From a bacterium (GTDB lineage: Bacteria > UBA9089 > CG2-30-40-21): 8,975 nucleotides of DNA. The position numbers and the translations under genes are program-made. Under the pieces are notes generated by a model. It searched no databases. It saw only the letters and a program-made list of their open reading frames with translations, and had not been told where the DNA came from. The stretch is taken from NCBI GenBank assembly GCA_030018795.1, contig JASEHA010000067.1, positions 1-8,975 on the forward strand, written 5' to 3'. Each line of letters opens with the position of its first letter. Position 1 is the first letter of the stretch. Shown in pieces: positions 1 through 6,643 of this stretch.

Positions 1-70
1 AGAAACCAATAAGTATTTGTTACCCTGCACGATATGAAATTAAACCACGCCAATTATATTAGTAATAAGT

Positions 71-75
71 GAGGG
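71..75 (+). promoter_or_regulatory. Ribosome binding site of parA
   Basis: GAGGG lies 7 nt before the ATG at 83, a usable Shine-Dalgarno match. It supports that ATG, and the encoded MGKTIVVANQKGG is the usual beginning of short Soj-type ParA proteins. I could not find a convincing -35/-10 pair in positions 1-70, so the promoter probably lies upstream of the window. Confidence 0.6.
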
Positions 76-82
76 TAAAGAC

Positions 83-853
83 ATGGGTAAAACAATTGTG
101 GTTGCAAATCAAAAGGGTGGTGTTGGAAAAACTACCACAACCATTAACCTGTCTGCCTGTCTGGGAATGATAGGAAAAAAGGTATTGTTGGTAGACATGG
201 ACCCACAGGGAAACAGCTCCAGTGGGCTTGGAATTGATAAGCACAAATCTAACCCAAACATGTATAATGTTTTGATAGGAAATGCTACAGTTGAAGAGGC
301 TGTCTGCAGCACAGAGATTAAGCAATTATTCCTTGTGCCCTCTAATGTTATCCTTACCGGGGCAGAGATAGAACTTGTCCCCTTAGAAAATAGGGAATTT
401 ATGCTCAAAAAGGCTCTTGGTGGGATAAAGGATGACTATGATTTTATTTTCATTGACACCCCACCATCGCTTGGCTTGCTTACACTAAATAGTATGGTTG
501 CAGCAGATACGGTTTTGATACCCATTCAATGCGAATATTATGCCCTTGAAGGATTAAGCCAGCTCCTTAGTACCATTACCCTGGTTCATGGGAAGCTGAA
601 CCCCTCGCTGAAAACAGAGGGTATTCTTTTGACCATGTATGATCCGAGAACAAACCTGGCTCAACAGGTGGTTAAGGAAATTACCACCTGCTTTGCTGAT
701 AAAACATATAAGACGCTTATTCCGAATAATGTTCGTCTTTCTGAGGCGCCAAGCTTTGGAAAGCCGATTGTTCTTTATGATATTGGTTCTAAAGGGGCAG
801 AGAGCTATATAACCCTTGCCAGAGAGTTTTTGACAAAACAAGTGGAGGCATAG
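83..853 (+). CDS. parA: ParA/Soj-family P-loop ATPase, without a neighbouring ParB
   Basis: This 256-aa protein is a member of the ParA/MinD family of deviant Walker-A ATPases, which dimerise on ATP and usually bind DNA non-specifically to segregate chromosomes or position cargo. Visible motifs are the deviant Walker A KGGVGKTT (residues 11-18, signature K11 and catalytic K16), the A' motif VLLVDMDPQGN (34-44), Walker B DFIFIDTPPS (120-129), and a late NNVRLSEAPSFGKPI block typical of chromosomal Soj proteins. Length is normal for Soj. It lacks the longer N-terminal helix-turn-helix extension of many plasmid ParAs, so it is chromosome-type. The usual downstream partner, parB, is absent. Instead a GT-C membrane gene starts 1 bp after the stop, and its ribosome binding site lies inside the last parA codons, which suggests translational coupling. 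The family call is secure. Whether it segregates DNA or positions the membrane proteins is open. Confidence 0.95.
   Translation: MGKTIVVANQKGGVGKTTTTINLSACLGMIGKKVLLVDMDPQGNSSSGLGIDKHKSNPNMYNVLIGNATVEEAVCSTEIKQLFLVPSNVILTGAEIELVPLENREFMLKKALGGIKDDYDFIFIDTPPSLGLLTLNSMVAADTVLIPIQCEYYALEGLSQLLSTITLVHGKLNPSLKTEGILLTMYDPRTNLAQQVVKEITTCFADKTYKTLIPNNVRLSEAPSFGKPIVLYDIGSKGAESYITLAREFLTKQVEA
844..848 (+). promoter_or_regulatory. Ribosome binding site that fixes a GTG start
   Basis: A perfect GGAGG within the last codons of parA sits 6 nt before GTG at 855. It decides for this GTG rather than an internal ATG about 30 codons later, and links translation of the membrane protein to that of parA. Confidence 0.75.
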
Positions 854-854
854 A

Positions 855-3032
855 GTGGGAAAGACAAAGAAAAAAAAGGTTGAAGGTTTGCAGGCAGTTT
901 CTGCCAGGGGTACTATCCCCAAGATAAGGGTAAGCAAGGAAATGTGGATTATTCTTGGGGCAGGGATTCTGGTATCCCTGCTATATTTAGTTGCTATGCT
1001 TTTTTATACAGAAGGGCATCTTTCATTGCCAGCATCTAAGGCATTTTATCAATTTCAATATGCCAAACAATTAGCCTCAGGTGATTTTTTCCGATATACA
1101 TCAAGCGATACATCCAGCACAGGTGCTGGTGGATTGCTATATTCCCTGCTTTTGATGCCTGCCTTTGTACTTGGGGTAAAAGGGTCTGGGATAATCCTTT
1201 ATGCTTTTTTTTCAGGCATAGTGCTTCTTTTGCTTTCAGCCTGGCTGCTTTTTCTGATAGGGCAACAGATTGCCAATAAAGAGACAGGGATGCTTGCAGC
1301 TCTTCTCTTCTTGCTAAACGGGCCAATCTTGTGGACATACCTTGGCGGCACAGAAACGCTTTTGTTTGCAACACTTATTCTGCTGACAATATATTATTTT
1401 CTTAGGGCAGTAAATACCAATAAATACATAGGAGTAGTAATCTTTGCCTCATCTTTGGCTCTTGTCCGATTTGAAGGGATTGTTCTGGTCTGGTTGTTAA
1501 CCGTGATTCTTTTTATCAACCTGATTAGCCTTAAACAGATAGATTTTTCAAAGGGTATCTTAGCCGTTATCCCGGCTGTAATCGGGGGATTCCATTTGTG
1601 TCTGAATTTTCTGTTTACAGGCAATTTCCTGCCAAACACCATTCATTCAGAATCCATTCTTTTTCAGGCAAACACACCTATTCCTGAGGTAATAGGTCAG
1701 GCATGCAGATATTTTTTCTTCCTCTTAAAGGACATCTTTTCTGGATTTAGCGGAGAATTCTTTAATATTAACAACCCTGATCAGGGACAGACCTCTGTCT
1801 ATTTTCCACCCTTTGCCCTTTTCTTTGGACTAATAGGATTATCCTTAGCTGCCAGAGAAATAATCTCAAGGCACCTGGGTGCAGTATCCTTGACTTTTCT
1901 CTGGTTTTTTGGCGGGATATTACTTTCATCCTTTCTATACCCAGCACACACCCTGTGGAATATAACAGTAATCCCTTATTACCCTGTTTTTATCATCCTG
2001 GTAGCTATTGGAACATATCAATTTTCTCAGGCAATTGCTGCCTTGATCCCCAAAACCTCCGCCAGAGATGCTATCTCTGCCAGAGATGCTATCTCCGCCA
2101 GAGATACAGAAATATTTTATGGATTCTCCTGTTTCTTTCTGCTCTTTGGATTATGCAGCACAATCTGTTTTAGTGTCATCTATGGCAAAAGCTGTTACAA
2201 TACATACTATCATGAAATCACCATGGGAAAGATGATAAATGAAAAATTTCCTCCAGATGCTGTCATTGCGGCTAAAGGGATGAGCCCTCTGGCATACTTT
2301 GGCGAGAGAAGGTTTATTGACATCTCAGGTGTAGGCAGCAATGGGCTGGCTGCACCTTTCAGGCATGGGGCAGGGAGCATCTTTGAGGCATTAGAGTCAA
2401 GGGGTGTTTATCCTCAATTCTTTGTTCTGTCAGAGAATGAGCTTGGGCTTGAGCAATCTGGTTTGCTTGGCAAAAGGGTATATTCCTCTAAGATGGTAAC
2501 CATTGAACAGATTTCGCCATTGGTTGTTTATGAAACAGAAAAGGCATGGCTTCATAAAGGGGATTCCTGCATATCCGTGTTAAATGAGGTAGACGGCTGG
2601 CTATTAATAGACAGCCTTGATGTAGCCGATATTGTAGACGAAAAAACTCATAATTACAGATTCTGGGAAGCAGAGCACAAACCAGGTGCAAACACCTATG
2701 CCCTGAAGCTTCCGTTACTACCTGATCAGGAAAAGGTTGTTGCTGATGGCGGCAGGGTTCTTTCTGGAGGGGAAGAGATGGTAATAAAGACAAGGCCCTC
2801 AACAAACATGAAGATGATTATCAGGCACAGGGGCAAGTTTAATATCAAGGTAATGGTTAATAACAAATATAAAAAGGCATGGAAGGAAGACAGAGGATCC
2901 GATAATCTATGGACAGAGGCTATTCTGGATATTCCTGCTGAATGGATAACCATGGAACGGACAAGGATAAACATTCTGACCATGGATAAGGCAGAATATT
3001 TCCCAGCACACTATTGGTTTTATCAGAGATAA
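855..3032 (+). CDS. GT-C-type polytopic membrane protein with degenerate catalytic motifs
   Basis: This 725-aa protein has a basic cytoplasmic N-terminus (GKTKKKK), a first membrane helix at about 31-51, roughly 11-12 helices up to about residue 440, and a soluble part of about 280 residues, probably outside the cytoplasm. The layout matches lipid-linked-sugar GT-C glycosyltransferases of the group with DDxFI, G[ML]ET and RPEG motifs. It is a full-length paralog of the next gene: they share GHL(S/A)xP...QYAK, NGPILW, FxxKDIFSG, GAGSIFExLES, HKGD and a YWFYQ ending. Key residues differ, however. The paralog's Asp-Asp is Ser61-Lys62, RPEG is R205-FEG, and the extracytoplasmic N-D-L-G is K474-G-M-S477. 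E167 of the GxET motif remains. I infer a catalytically impaired or repurposed partner. A repeated SARDAI segment (403-418) lies in the loop before the last helix. An active enzyme with divergent chemistry is the alternative. Confidence 0.85.
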   Translation: MGKTKKKKVEGLQAVSARGTIPKIRVSKEMWIILGAGILVSLLYLVAMLFYTEGHLSLPASKAFYQFQYAKQLASGDFFRYTSSDTSSTGAGGLLYSLLLMPAFVLGVKGSGIILYAFFSGIVLLLLSAWLLFLIGQQIANKETGMLAALLFLLNGPILWTYLGGTETLLFATLILLTIYYFLRAVNTNKYIGVVIFASSLALVRFEGIVLVWLLTVILFINLISLKQIDFSKGILAVIPAVIGGFHLCLNFLFTGNFLPNTIHSESILFQANTPIPEVIGQACRYFFFLLKDIFSGFSGEFFNINNPDQGQTSVYFPPFALFFGLIGLSLAAREIISRHLGAVSLTFLWFFGGILLSSFLYPAHTLWNITVIPYYPVFIILVAIGTYQFSQAIAALIPKTSARDAISARDAISARDTEIFYGFSCFFLLFGLCSTICFSVIYGKSCYNTYYHEITMGKMINEKFPPDAVIAAKGMSPLAYFGERRFIDISGVGSNGLAAPFRHGAGSIFEALESRGVYPQFFVLSENELGLEQSGLLGKRVYSSKMVTIEQISPLVVYETEKAWLHKGDSCISVLNEVDGWLLIDSLDVADIVDEKTHNYRFWEAEHKPGANTYALKLPLLPDQEKVVADGGRVLSGGEEMVIKTRPSTNMKMIIRHRGKFNIKVMVNNKYKKAWKEDRGSDNLWTEAILDIPAEWITMERTRINILTMDKAEYFPAHYWFYQR
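900..920 (+). repeat. Possible degenerate copy of the 18-bp palindromic repeat
   Basis: This stretch near the start of the gene aligns to the repeat at 2061-2106 at 17 of 21 positions. Several of the differences fall at paired positions, so GGGG/CCCC arms replace AGAGAT/ATCTCT. It encodes SARGTIP, in the same reading frame as SARDAIS in the later array. One diverged copy could be coincidence. Confidence 0.35.
2061..2106 (+). repeat. In-frame 18-bp tandem palindromic repeat, about 2.5 copies
   Basis: The unit GCCAGAGATGCTATCTCT occurs at 2061-2078, again with one change at 2079-2096, and in part at 2097-2106. Each unit is itself a small inverted repeat (AGAGAT-GCT-ATCTCT). Because 18 is a multiple of three, it adds SARDAI blocks (residues 403-418) without breaking the frame. 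It lies in the loop before the last predicted membrane helix, where the paralogous gene has unrelated sequence. Confidence 0.9.
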
Positions 3033-3034
3033 AA

Positions 3035-3115
3035 ACTTTAGAGCACCAGTGCATCAGTGCACCAGAGTATTAGTCAAATTCTTTACTGGTGTTCTGGTGA
3101 CTGGTGCTCTAAAGT
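3035..3115. repeat. Intergenic long hairpin built from 8-bp repeats
   Basis: Positions 3035-3050 are a perfect 16-bp inverted match to 3100-3115. The stem continues imperfectly inward (3052-3057 with 3094-3099, 3060-3065 with 3086-3091), leaving a loop of about 20 nt. The left arm is also a tandem array of 8-mers: GCACCAGT, GCATCAGT, GCACCAGA, GTATTAGT (3043-3074). There is no T-tract directly after the stem, so it is not a classic terminator. It fills most of the gap between the two paralogs, and looks like a dispersed palindromic repeat that could also affect RNA stability or expression of the second gene. Confidence 0.85.
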
Positions 3116-3133
3116 GACCTTACAAGGAGCATT

Positions 3134-5245
3134 ATGCAAACACGATACACAATACTATTCAGCACAATAGCGATCCTTCTTGCAGCCATTTTTCTAAGGT
3201 CAATGCTTTTTTACACAGATGGTCATCTTGCCCCGCCACTGGATGATACCTTTATCTTTCTTCAGTATGCCAAACAAATCTGTCATGGGGCTGCCTTTCA
3301 ATACAATACAGGGGATAGCCTGACAACAGGGGCAACCAGTCTTTTGTATCCTTTTATCTTAAGCCTGGGGTTTTTATCTGGCCTGGGCAAGACAGGTATC
3401 CTTGCTTTCTCGCTTGGGTTAGGGCTGCTCTTTTTAATCATTTCCTCATTATTGATATTTAATATTGGCAGAAGGTTATTCAGTGAAACAACCGGTCTTT
3501 TCTTAGGGCTACTCTTTTTATTTAATGGTCCAATCCTCTGGAGTTTTTTTTGCGGGATGGAGACAGGCTTTTTTATGTGTATTATTCTGGCTGTCCTGTA
3601 TGCCTTTCTTCTTGAGGCAGAGAAGAAAAAATATGTCTGGACAATAGTTTTTGCCAGCATCATGGCTCTGACCAGACCAGAGGGGTTGATCCTTTCAGGG
3701 GTACTTTTTGGCTTCATCTTTTTCCTGCGGAATGAGAAAAATTATTATTTTCTCATTCCGGTAGGGTTTGGGATGATCTTTGTAATAACGAACTATGCCT
3801 TTACCGGAAGCCTGACATTTAACACCATGATTGCCAAGTCCCCTCTTTCCAGACCAAATTCAAACCTGCTTGATATAGCAGCTACAGCAGGCAAGTATTA
3901 TTTTTATATAATGAAGGATATATTCTCTGGATGTGAAGGCAAATATCTCCCGGCCATGTATGCCAATGAGCAGCAGGAGTCAATCTATTTTGCCCCGTTT
4001 TCATTATTCTTTGCAATTATTGGGGTGTTATATCTTGTAACAAAAGAGATACGGGAAAAGTTTCTGGGAATTGGGGCATTAACCCTCTGCTTGTTGATGA
4101 CAAGCTTCTTTTCCCTTTGCGTTTCCCTTCCAGTTAAATGGCACTGGCATCGGTATCTTATTCCGTTTTATCCCTTGTTTTTGATCTTTATGGTCAGCGG
4201 GCTTTCTTTGTTTACCCGACTGGTTTGCCAACCTCTTTCTCCCCTGCTCACTTTTGGAGACAAGGAAAAAAATGAAAAAAAAGCTGCCTTTGTTTCTTTG
4301 GCCTCCTTTTTCTTATTATTTGGCATATTGAACACCCTGTACTTTTCAGTAGCTTATGGGAAAAATTGCAAAGACATTTACAATCAACAAATGGCTCTTG
4401 GGGAATGGATAGAAAAAAATATCCCCAGGGATGCAGTAGTTGCGGTTAATGACCTTGGAGCAGTAAAATATTTGGGGGATAGATACGTAATCGATCTCCT
4501 TGGTCTTGGAACAAACAAGGCTGGCTGGGCATGGGTCAATGGGGCAGGAAGCATCTTTGAATTTCTGGAATCTCTTGACCAAAAAAAATATCCCGACTAT
4601 TTTATCATCTATCCAAGCTGGTTTAGTTTTGATAAGATAGGCATGTTAAAAGAAGAAATCTGTCAATTCAAGCTTATTGACTCAACCATTGCCGGCAGCC
4701 CTTCACCCATGACCGTCTACAAGGTTGACTGGAGTCTCGCCCATAAAGGGGACAAGATTTATGCTGCTGACAACGAATTAGAGGGATACAGCCTGGTTGA
4801 CCATGTTGATGTTGGAGATGTTGAGAACGAAAAGGCTCATCACTACAAATTTTGGGAAACACAGAGAGGGATGTTTTATGGCTTAATCTATCAGAATGAA
4901 GCCTGCATGTATCCCTACCTGAATAATCCGTCAGTCGTAGTGGTTGATGCAGGGAGACAGATTACAGGCGGAGAAAGCATGATGGTTCACACCATTCCAG
5001 GAAAGGGGCTAAAGATAGTCAAGAGGACATCAATCTATACGCCCATAGAGGTCTGGGTGAATGGAGAGTTTTTGGGGATATGGACGCATGAGAATGCAGA
5101 CAATGCCTGGACAGAGGCAGTGTATGAGATTCCTGGAAGCAAGATAGCCTCGAACCAGACAAAGATAAGCCTCCCCTTGCATCGGGAGCTAAAACATTAT
5201 TATGTATGCTTTTCAGCATACTATTGGTTTTATCAGAAGGCGTAA
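3134..5245 (+). CDS. GT-C-type membrane glycosyltransferase with intact motifs
   Basis: This 703-aa paralog of the preceding membrane protein probably transfers a sugar from a lipid-phosphate donor to an acceptor outside the cytoplasmic membrane; donor and acceptor cannot be told from sequence. The first helix spans about 7-26. The first outer loop carries LDDTFIFLQYAK with the acidic pair D37-D38 expected of GT-C enzymes. Then come GDSLTTG (60-66), CGMET with E143, and TRPEG (R181-G184). About 11-12 helices end near residue 410. The soluble part has AVNDLGAVKYLGDRYVIDLLGLG (N439-D440), seen in the related AftB-like group, and a final domain from HKGD (537-540) to the YYWFYQ end. AAGGAG at 3124-3129 precedes the ATG closely. 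The upstream hairpin separates it from its paralog. Superfamily assignment is firm, exact function unknown. Confidence 0.87.
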   Translation: MQTRYTILFSTIAILLAAIFLRSMLFYTDGHLAPPLDDTFIFLQYAKQICHGAAFQYNTGDSLTTGATSLLYPFILSLGFLSGLGKTGILAFSLGLGLLFLIISSLLIFNIGRRLFSETTGLFLGLLFLFNGPILWSFFCGMETGFFMCIILAVLYAFLLEAEKKKYVWTIVFASIMALTRPEGLILSGVLFGFIFFLRNEKNYYFLIPVGFGMIFVITNYAFTGSLTFNTMIAKSPLSRPNSNLLDIAATAGKYYFYIMKDIFSGCEGKYLPAMYANEQQESIYFAPFSLFFAIIGVLYLVTKEIREKFLGIGALTLCLLMTSFFSLCVSLPVKWHWHRYLIPFYPLFLIFMVSGLSLFTRLVCQPLSPLLTFGDKEKNEKKAAFVSLASFFLLFGILNTLYFSVAYGKNCKDIYNQQMALGEWIEKNIPRDAVVAVNDLGAVKYLGDRYVIDLLGLGTNKAGWAWVNGAGSIFEFLESLDQKKYPDYFIIYPSWFSFDKIGMLKEEICQFKLIDSTIAGSPSPMTVYKVDWSLAHKGDKIYAADNELEGYSLVDHVDVGDVENEKAHHYKFWETQRGMFYGLIYQNEACMYPYLNNPSVVVVDAGRQITGGESMMVHTIPGKGLKIVKRTSIYTPIEVWVNGEFLGIWTHENADNAWTEAVYEIPGSKIASNQTKISLPLHRELKHYYVCFSAYYWFYQKA
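3728..3760. repeat. Perfect 13-bp inverted repeat inside the coding region
   Basis: CGGAATGAGAAAA (3728-3740) is repeated in inverse at 3748-3760 around a 7-nt loop. It encodes the hydrophilic loop RNEKNYYF between two membrane helices of the intact GT-C protein. A 13-bp perfect stem with so short a loop is unlikely by chance in a window of this size. It may be an inserted small palindrome or an RNA hairpin. Confidence 0.8.
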
Positions 5246-5589
5246 TAATGAGGCACCAAGAAAATCCTGTTTATCTGTAATCGCTCAGTGAACGAGGGAA
5301 AAGATGCCTTACCCTTGTTATCAGTTTCAAAATAATCTTTACCAAATGTTTTGCCGGGATTTTTCAGCCGCTCGTCATCTCCATGGCAAAGCCTTTAATG
5401 ATGTACTCCTTAAGTACTTGCGTTGCCCAAATACGAAAAAGGGTTGCTTGCCTGGAGTTGACTCTGTAACCAACGGAGATAATTGCATCGAGATTGTAAA
5501 ATTTAGTTGGATATTTTTTACCATCTGCGGCAGTTATTTGCCAGAATTAAAAAAAATCCCAAATTATAGTGGTGTGAGGTATAAAATTC
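5246..5589. other. Convergent intergenic stretch without an intact gene
   Basis: These 344 bp separate two converging operons. The middle and right part carries the RhuM-family remnant listed separately. I found no GC-rich hairpin with a T-tract that would make a convincing bidirectional terminator. An A8 run at about 5549-5557 reads as a T-run after the minus-strand gene, but has no clear stem before it. Confidence 0.6.
5300..5546 (-). pseudogene. Remnant of a RhuM-family gene
   Basis: Read on the minus strand from 5546 down to the TGA at 5364-5366, the frame gives TAADGKKYPTKFYNLDAII, then SVGYRVNSRQATLFRIWATQ and VLKEYIIKGFAM. This is the core of the virulence RhuM protein family (accessory genes of uncertain function, frequent in mobile and defence-rich regions). 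At about 5380 the frame breaks. In another frame the match resumes with DDERLKNPGKTFGKDYFE (to about 5326), and after one more shift as ELITRVRHL, comparable to the family's ELLERIREI. An in-frame TAA stands just before the first preserved codons, so the N-terminal half is gone; the C-terminal end is also missing. Decay by frameshift and truncation is clear. The family name comes from recognising the motif string, not from a search. Confidence 0.8.
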
Positions 5590-6537
5590 CTATTTCCGCC
5601 CCATCTTCTTTCCCAACTCCCTGAATCGACTGAGAACCTCATCCCTTGAGATAAATTTTGTTCTTGTGCCCATATCCTCACCAGTTATCTCTTTTATGGC
5701 AAGCAATACCTCTTCACCAGTTATTGGTTTTGTCTTAGATGCAGCCAGCCTGGAGATAAGCAAGGGAATAACCTTTTCTTTATGCTTTTTTACCAGGTCA
5801 ATGACAAAATATGTCTCTGCTGGCAGGAAGACAAACTCTTTATCCTCTTTCTGGATATGTGCAGGGTCAGTAAGATTAATGGTTGCAGTAGCATATCCCT
5901 TTTGATCAAAAAAAACCATTGCCTGATCATACTCATAATTCATGTAAGCTTTTCTATCAAATTGCTGCCAGCATACAGCAGAGGCGTAACTGCACAACCC
6001 ATCTACAAACCATTGTGCAGTCTCATCCCAAGTAATACTCTTTTTCAAGACCTCCTGAGCCATGTAATAAGGGAAGAGACAATGGAGATAATATTTATTG
6101 ACTGGGTTTTGAAATGGCCAGCTCCATTCACAGACAATGGGCCAGCAGGTAACATTATCCACAATTAGCCATTTATCATCCTTGATTGTCGAGATAAATG
6201 GGTCATCTCGCCAAACAGGGCAAAAGACAAAGCCATACATCTGTCCGGTCAACATCTCTTGTGATGTGATATTAAATAATGTTTGTATCCTTTTGCATTC
6301 AAGGGACATCTTTTTTACTGTCTCTAAGGCGATTTTTTGTTGGATAATATTTCCCTCAGGATAAAAAACCTCGGAAATATCCTCTTTCAAGGGAACCTTC
6401 TCTATCTTTAGATGCGTTACAGATTTTATTGCCCTTTTCTTTGGGGGATGAACCGACATGTATAAGCCCATAATCATCCCAATCAATAATACCCCAACAA
6501 TAAATCCCGGAACAAATCCTCCCTTTATCCTTGCCAT
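5590..6537 (-). CDS. Membrane-anchored MA-clan peptidase-like protein, apparently without catalytic residues
   Basis: This 315-aa protein (from the ATG at 6537) has one N-terminal helix (about 10-29: GFIVGVLLIGMIMGLYMSV), then a domain probably outside the cytoplasm with seven cysteines. The part from about 147 to 290 follows the plan of gluzincin (MA clan) peptidase-like domains: a helix where HExxH belongs, then W-F-x-[ED]-G-L-x-x-Y about 25 residues later (W176-Y184), then a helix like YxVxxLxxKHxEKxxxLL. The expected HExxH reads H152-C-L-F-P156, and the Glu ligand in WFxEG is D179. I infer a structural or binding role, or loss of zinc catalysis. The frame extends upstream to 6645 inside purL, but the strong GGAGGTGG before 6537 and the purL overlap favour this start. 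It lies 49 bp after purL and is probably co-transcribed. Family similarity is moderate. Confidence 0.72.
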   Translation of the reverse strand: MARIKGGFVPGFIVGVLLIGMIMGLYMSVHPPKKRAIKSVTHLKIEKVPLKEDISEVFYPEGNIIQQKIALETVKKMSLECKRIQTLFNITSQEMLTGQMYGFVFCPVWRDDPFISTIKDDKWLIVDNVTCWPIVCEWSWPFQNPVNKYYLHCLFPYYMAQEVLKKSITWDETAQWFVDGLCSYASAVCWQQFDRKAYMNYEYDQAMVFFDQKGYATATINLTDPAHIQKEDKEFVFLPAETYFVIDLVKKHKEKVIPLLISRLAASKTKPITGEEVLLAIKEITGEDMGTRTKFISRDEVLSRFRELGKKMGRK

Positions 6538-6574
6538 TGATAAGCCACCTCCATATTTTAATGTAGTAAGCACC
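6524..6574. repeat. Tandem copy of the purL 3' end (copy 1, start of the downstream gene)
   Basis: Positions 6524-6545 are identical over 22 bp to 6586-6607, and the similarity continues with small gaps through TCCAT, TTTAA, GTAGT and AAGC blocks. Read on the minus strand, this copy holds the ribosome binding site and first codons (MARIK) of the peptidase-like gene, in a different frame from purL. Confidence 0.8.
6545..6552 (-). promoter_or_regulatory. Ribosome binding site that decides the start of the peptidase-like gene
   Basis: On the minus strand GGAGGTGG stands 7 nt before the ATG at 6537. It is the strongest Shine-Dalgarno match near that gene and rules in favour of the 315-residue form. 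It falls at a position where the duplicated purL tail reads GGAAACAG, so it may have arisen by divergence of the copy. Confidence 0.8.
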
Positions 6575-6585
6575 TTCAGGTGCGT

Positions 6586-6643
6586 TTTATCCTTGCCATT
6601 GATAAGCTGTTTCCATTTCTTTAAGCGGTAGTTGAATAAGCTC
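6586..6643. repeat. Tandem copy of the purL 3' end (copy 2, inside purL)
   Basis: This is the partner of the copy at 6524-6574, offset by 62 bp. Here the 22 identical bases encode the purL C-terminus AYQWQG and its TAA stop (6587-6589). Confidence 0.8.

Noticed and set aside
3..60. Possible C-terminal end of an upstream + strand gene (frame ending at TAG 58-60)
   Set aside because: Only 18 codons are visible, with no recognisable family signature, so it cannot be supported.
665..690. 8-bp inverted repeat CAGGTGGT/ACCACCTG inside parA
   Set aside because: Arms of 8 bp with a 10-nt gap are expected about once by chance in a window of this length, and it lies in normal coding sequence.
5304..5624. 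Open frame of 106 codons on the + strand
   Set aside because: It runs opposite to the RhuM remnant and into the end of the minus-strand gene, has no recognisable motif and no good ribosome binding site. It is a shadow of the decayed gene.
6570..6583. GCACCT-TC-AGGTGC hairpin between purL and the next gene
   Set aside because: A T-rich run follows only on the + strand, while both flanking genes are on the minus strand, so it is not a terminator for them. The stem is only 6 bp.
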